Source: Heracleum sosnowskyi (lineage: Eukaryota; Streptophyta; Magnoliopsida; Apiales; Apiaceae). From it: a stretch of DNA of 64,000 nt. The translations under genes were made by a program, and so were the position numbers. Under the pieces are notes generated by a model. It ran no database searches. It saw nothing but the letters and a program-made list of their open reading frames with translations, and was not told where the DNA came from. The stretch spans positions 7,380,679-7,444,678 of the forward strand of contig JAUIZM010000012.1 in assembly GCA_030848705.1 (NCBI GenBank), in the 5' to 3' direction. Positions 59,725-64,000 of the stretch are shown one piece after another; positions within the stretch are counted from its first letter, which is position 1, and the number at the start of each line of letters is the position of its first letter.

Positions 59725-60710
59725 TCTATACTCTTTATTAATAAGCAAAACAATGTGAAAATGACGCGCGGTACCAAAGTATCAAAGTACCAAAGTACCA
59801 AATTTGGTTATCACTTAATCCGGGTTCGATTCCTCGCAACTACATAATTATACAAGATTTATTTACTTTAAATTCTTTAGCTTCATCCAGGGTTCGATTC
59901 ATTACAACTACGTAATCCAAAGTACCAAAGTACCAAATTTGATTACCAAAGTAACAAAGTACCAAATTTGGTTATCACTTAACCCGGGTTCGATTCCTCG
60001 CAACTACATAATTATACAAGATTTATTTACTTTAAATTCTTTAGCTTCATCCAGGTTCGATTCCTTACAACTACGTAATTATACAAGATTTATTTATTTA
60101 CTTTAAATTCAATATACTCTTTATTAATAAGCAAAACAATGTGAAAATGGCGCGCGGTACTAAAGTACCAAAGTACCAAATTTGGTTATCACTTAACCCA
60201 GGTTCGATTCCTCGCAACTACATAATTATACAAGATTTATTTATTTTAAATTCTTTAGCTTCATCCAAGGTTTGATTCCTTACAACTACGTAATTATACA
60301 AAATTTATTTATTTAATTTAAATTCAATAGTTTCATCGAGTGTTAGAATCTTTGCAACTTATTTATTTACTTTAATTTTCTTTAGCTTCATCCGGGGTTC
60401 GATTCTTTCCAACTACGTAATTATACAAGATTTATTTATTTACTTTAAATTCAATAGTTTCTTCGAGCGTTAGATTCTTTGCAACTACGTAATCATACAA
60501 GATTTATTTATTTACTTTAATTTCTTTAGATTTATGCACAGTTCGATTGTCTATAACTACTTAATTAAATAGTTATTTATTTATTATATATTTTTATCAT
60601 TCAATTCTCGAGAACTACATTTTTAAATAAAATTTATTAATAATTTATTAATACTAATATTTTAATGTCGACTCATGTTCGGCCCGTGCTTGGCACGGGT
60701 TATAAGCTAG
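59725..60710 (+). mobile_element. Helitron with internal duplications (986 bp)
   Basis: A|TCTATACTCTTTATTAATAAG to hairpin GCCCGTGCTTGGCACGGG plus TTATAAGCTAG|T. An internal second copy of the 5' end (ACTCTTTATTAATAAGCAAA near 60117) and repeated GTACCAAAGTACCAAATTTG / GGTTCGATTCC blocks show tandem growth from the 457-bp type. Non-coding. Confidence 0.88.
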
Positions 60711-61495
60711 TATTAAATAATATACAATAGGTTACAATATGTTCTCAAGAATATAGTCATAATTAACAAAATTGCATATGAAAAGTGAGATTACAAGTTC
60801 TTGAATGTGTTCTGACGGAGAAAAAATATGGTCAGAGGCTTCGTATAGGTCAGACATTGCAACACTGCATTAGCATAACAGCTGCAAAAAAGAACATCAC
60901 AATACAGGCGATTTATAGTCTCCATGCAGTATCTATTATGGTTTTGTAGTTTGAGATACCTTAATTTTTTTATGACTATCGCCAGTAACTTCAGTGGAGT
61001 CCAGTCTTTCATGTTTTGTTGACCTCATTAAGCCAATCATCTTCGATGTGCTTGGAACTTCGTTGCCTCCCTGGGAAGGAGCTGTACCCCTCGGTCTACC
61101 AAACTCTGCATCACAAAAACTTTATAAGAAAACTACATAGAAAAATGTTAACTTGGAGAAATGGGAGTAGCATAATTTACATGACTCGTCCGAAAATTGA
61201 TCCTTTATTTCCATATCTGAAGATGATAGTTCGAGAGTGATGCTCTCAACTTCAATCTTGGTAGTCGATTCATTTTAGTTCCGGGTAATTGTGATACGAT
61301 TTTAGCTCTAATGCTTCTATTTGTTGAAATTCCTTCGGATGAACAATTTAACAATACGTCCTCGTTGTTGCATGTACTTCCCTCCCTAACTGAGCGCCCT
61401 GCACCAACCATAGCTGATTCCATGCATGTACCACGTGTTAAATCATTATTATTGCTATTAAATACAATCCGTGCATCACACGGATTTTAAGCTAG
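60711..61495 (+). mobile_element. 3' part of a Helitron carrying a host gene fragment
   Basis: The 3' end is hairpin ATCCGTGCATCACACGGAT then TTTAAGCTAG|T at 61495. The 5' end was not identified; it starts after the adjacent Helitron's CTAG at 60710 or is truncated by it. The interior holds a ubiquitin protease-like fragment on the minus strand. Confidence 0.6.
60791..61430 (-). pseudogene. Captured ubiquitin-specific protease fragment
   Basis: On the minus strand, 60881-60797 encodes CYANAVLQCLTYTKPLT, the Cys-box of ubiquitin carboxyl-terminal hydrolases (family C19), preceded by an intron-like TTCTTTTTTGCAG acceptor. To its right, 61116-60960 encodes FGRPRGTAPSQGGNEVPSTS...TGDSHKKIK and ends at a GT donor; 61423-61205 holds another open segment (GAGRSVREGSTCNNEDV). 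Retained introns and absence of the His/Asp boxes indicate a genomic fragment, as expected for Helitron gene capture. The exons do not join in frame as read, so no function is expected. The UBP assignment rests mainly on the Cys-box. Confidence 0.6.
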
Positions 61496-61785
61496 TATTA
61501 ATTAATTTGCATTTCCTTATAAATAGCATCGAAAGAAAAACTTGCAATTGTTTGTAACAGCTACGTAGTTGGCTATTGGCACAGTTCGATGCTCATCTCT
61601 CTTGTTATCTTTACCGGATGTAAATGGTTCTAATTTTATAAGAAACAAGGTAAAATAACTTACAATTAGACTTTAAAACAAAAAGATTACTCAAACAATA
61701 TTTATAGAACTCTGCTGATTCGCACCAACCAACTGATTGTTATAATACCAAAGAGGAGCAAGATTGAGAAATCACGCATACATTA

Positions 61786-61905
61786 ATGCACAATCTTGCT
61801 AGCACCCACGACCCAGCACCACCACTATCTCATCCACCACATGCCTCCTCCGCCATCTCCACCACAGTAAATCCACCTCCTCCGCCATTTCATAGCAAAG
61901 GCGGC
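61786..61905 (-). pseudogene. Relic of a glycine-rich protein gene
   Basis: On the minus strand GGAGGTGGATTTACTGTGG and GGAGATGGCGGAGGAGG match the glycine-tail DNA of the intact gene (24712-24760), and GGTGCTAGCA matches its GGAS codons. Stops and shifts interrupt every frame. It sits at the start of duplication copy B, as the 15661-16134 relic precedes copy A. The preceding 61496-61785 has no recognised feature. Confidence 0.5.
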
Positions 61906-61954
61906 ATGGTACGTACCAGCTTCACAATACCGTTCCTCCTAATTTCCACCTCTG

Positions 61955-62330
61955 CCGTGTGGACAAAGGTTTTGGCGTAAAAAAGCGACTAAGAGAATTA
62001 TAGATGCTCTTGGAGAGACTGGATAAGTGCACACTGCTGGTGGCAGGGATATGGGAGTTGCAGGAGTTGTAGGTGATTTGGGTGCTGTTAATGTTGATCA
62101 GGTTCATGTTGATGCTCGCACTATCCCTGCTGATGTTCGCCGAACGTGAAGTCTTATAGTGTTTAGTCTACTTATTCGATTTAAGAACTTTGTATTTTGT
62201 GGTTTGTTGATGTACTTGTTAGGCACCTCTTGAGGCTGTGTGAACTTGCCCTACGTGGTTGGAGTTTCTGTAATGGACTCTTCCTTTATTATCTTTCTTT
62301 AAATACATAAACGGGTTACCAAAAAAAAAC
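61955..62330 (+). mobile_element. Poly-A-tailed insertion in duplication copy B
   Basis: Sequence absent from copy A that ends CGGGTTACCAAAAAAAAAC at about 62330. A T-rich 3'-UTR-like tail (TAATGGACTCTTCCTTTATT) before the A run fits a 5'-truncated non-LTR retroposon or processed transcript. A short open stretch (GDLGAVNVDQVHVDARTIPA) precedes a TGA. Target duplication not resolved. Confidence 0.5.
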
Positions 62331-62383
62331 ATCTTTTAATTACGAAAACTGTAAGTACTATCGTGAAGACAAACCCTACAAGA

Positions 62384-62867
62384 GGGGGTGTATTCAATTT
62401 AGATTTTAATGGATTGATAAAAATCTGTAGATTTTAACGGATTGTTTGTTTATTTTAATTTTACGTAGATTTTGGCAGAGTTTGTGTAAAATCTCGTAGA
62501 GTCTTGCTGATTTAAAGTTGAGTTTCCGACAAATCTTTCAAAATCTCATGGATTTTAACTAGATTTCAAGACATGCAAAATACACTAGCAAATTCCTGAA
62601 AATCCACAACTTTATCAAATAAAAAAAAGTCCATGGACTTTTGAATACCACAAGATTTTATTGTATTCTTTAAAATCCATATTGAATACCACTAGATTTT
62701 AAAGGATTTTTTAAAATCTAAATTGAATACACCCAGATTTTAAAAGACTTTTTGAAATCTTTATTGAATACCACAAAATTTTAAAGTATTTTTTAAAATC
62801 TAGAATGAATACACCAAGATTACAAAAATTCATAAAAATCTTTTAAAATCCCAATTGAATACACCCC
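62384..62867. mobile_element. MITE with GGGGTGTATTCAATT termini
   Basis: Left GGGGTGTATTCAATTTAGAT, right complement GGGGTGTATTCAATTGGGAT; the interior is built of repeated AGATTTTAAAGGATTTTTT words. Copy A has no insertion at the equivalent place (ACTGCAACTAAAAGTATTAC near 16725). Non-coding. The TIR is of a type common in plant genomes. Confidence 0.88.
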
Positions 62868-62952
62868 TAAAAGTATTATAATATTTCCTATAAACATAAC
62901 TCTTTTCTTGGCATGCAACTACTTCTCTCTGGATACAGTTCTTGTTAGTTTG

Positions 62953-63308
62953 TAATGAAGCATATGCAGCAGCAGCTGCATTGCACTAATAACTTGGAAT
63001 GTTTTTGACATGGTTCCTTTGTAAACATGATCACTTCATGAGCGGTCACTTCTCTAGGACCATGTATAATTTCCTTATTGTCTTTTATATTTTAGTATGT
63101 TTAGTGTCAAGGATAGAATCAGGGCAAAGGGCATTTATGACCTTGTCCCAGGTTGTTTGTTATGATCAGGTTAAAAGGGACAGTAGTGTAGCTGTGTGGT
63201 CCTATGTGTGTATTTTGGCTGAATATCAAGTTTGAACAGCTTTCACATCCTCTCTGTTTTCTCTCATCTAAACTTGCTATCTTGTTTTCTTCCATTTAGT
63301 CTTTAGTT
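62953..63308. mobile_element. Unclassified insertion in duplication copy B
   Basis: About 356 bases absent from copy A, between GTTAG and TTTGCTCGTTGATTATATA. Flanking gttag/tttag could be a degraded duplication. No TIR, LTR or poly-A signature is convincing. Confidence 0.4.
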
Positions 63309-63760
63309 TGCTCGTTGATTATATATATACATATGTGATACATTTGGAGAATGTGAGCGTAACCTAAATAATTGATCAACTTGGAGGAAGCTTGGTAACT
63401 TTTTGTCGTACCATTGTAGTTGCTGTATATCACATGGCACTCTTGCTATTTTTGTTTCTCAACTCATAATCAGCTAATTTTAAACTTCAATTTGAACAAT
63501 TGGTTATTTTTTATGGATGCATCTAGTAATTAATATTATAATTAGTTTTAATATCCAAATAAATTAATGGTGAACTTTATCTTCTAATTAATTAAAAAAA
63601 ATTGATTGATCTTTCTATTGCGAGTATACGAGTTCCACGAGTAAATTTGAGCGAGCTAATTTCTCCTTCCTCGCTGTCCAAATTACAAGAAGCAAACGCA
63701 AACGCGACTGGTTGCACATTACCGGATTTAGTTAAAGCCATTCAATTGCCAGTAAGACCA

Positions 63761-64000
63761 TTCAAAATATTTCTTAATATATTACATGATGCAGTGATAT
63801 GAGAATGCAGCCGATCCTATTCGGATACATAGAACGGAAGTATAATTTATTTTAAACCATTAATATTTTGTGAACTTGTCCCGAATGATGACATAGTCTT
63901 CACTGATTGATCTATCCTCGTACAAGCCGTTACACTCACACACGCAATATCTTATTTTATCAAAAAAAAAATACAATATCAGAAACACATGCATGCTTGT
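63761..64000. other. Window end: probable 3' flank of a further glycine-rich gene copy
   Basis: CCTCGTACAAGCCGTTACACTCACACACG resembles 23270-23300, and AACACATGCATGCTTGT at the very end matches AACACACATGCATGCATGTA just left of the intact glycine-rich gene's stop region (24524-24545). Another minus-strand paralogue may lie just beyond base 64000. This is inference. Confidence 0.35.

Larger units (their letters stand above)
61900..63760. repeat. Segmental duplication copy B (partner of 16600-23215)
   Basis: Blocks at 61900-61950, 62335-62380, 62868-62950, 63310-63540 and 63540-63760 align in order with copy A. It lacks the 4.15-kb CACTA element (expected near 62950) and the 21212 Helitron (expected near 63535). 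Confidence 0.85.

Noticed and set aside
58420..60410. tRNA-like GGTTCGATTCC words as possible tRNA genes
   Set aside because: No anticodon arm, acceptor stem pairing or convincing A box around any of them; they repeat as parts of Helitron modules.
60791..61012. The 73-codon ORF as an independent small gene
   Set aside because: Its N-terminal half reads through an intron-like stretch; only the Cys-box exon resembles a real protein.
63602..63802. Short ORF at 63602
   Set aside because: It lies in the duplicated non-coding block; the equivalent stretch in copy A (23090-23215) is not open in the same frame.

Overview
The window is plant nuclear DNA, most likely from a eudicot. The signs are spliced genes with GT-AG introns, Tat-lineage Ty3/gypsy retrotransposons primed at a TGGCGCCGT site, CACTA (En/Spm) elements, Helitrons, Arabidopsis-type CCCTAAA repeats and an F-box/DUF295 gene. 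It is repeat-dominated, with very few host genes. I cannot name the species from sequence alone.

Layout. 1-6766: a 3'-truncated Tat element (E1, minus strand) with one uninterrupted 1832-codon gag-pol ORF and a ~58-bp tandem array in its 3' region; its 3' LTR lies outside the window. 6767-14339: repeat debris, comprising a TTCGACC-rich block, a probable solo LTR (8422-8998), and a large CACTA-like region carrying a telomere-like tract and two adjacent ~175-bp tandem arrays. 14751-15322 and 16811-20961: two complete CACTA elements with matching 3-bp duplications; the larger holds a 5'-truncated four-exon gene. 15661-25134: a small family of genes for membrane-anchored glycine-rich proteins, of which only 24559-25134 looks intact. 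21212-22500: a minus-strand Helitron. 25593-26764: a TIR element with a second inverted-repeat element nested in it.

27254-39992 is a Helitron split by a complete Tat element, E2 (27867-38796, duplication gttaa). 40180-50564 is a related complete element, E3 (duplication acatt). Each has gag-pol on the minus strand, broken by stops and frameshifts, and a three-exon gene on the opposite strand near the 3' LTR. That antisense gene is open from start to stop in both copies and has its own TATA box. 51279-51934 is a solo LTR of the same superfamily.

51935-56560 is AT-rich and apparently non-coding. 56615-57733 is an F-box/DUF295 gene with a stop 22 codons before a second in-frame stop. 58325-61495 holds short Helitrons, the last of which appears to carry a ubiquitin-specific protease gene fragment. 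61900-63760 is a diverged duplicate of the 16600-23215 host sequence and shows the pre-insertion state of the big CACTA element and the 21212 Helitron.

The host genes with plausible function are the glycine-rich protein gene and the F-box gene. Everything else supported as coding belongs to transposons or is a relic. No tRNA, rRNA or CRISPR feature was found. All coordinates, exon boundaries and difference counts were read by eye.
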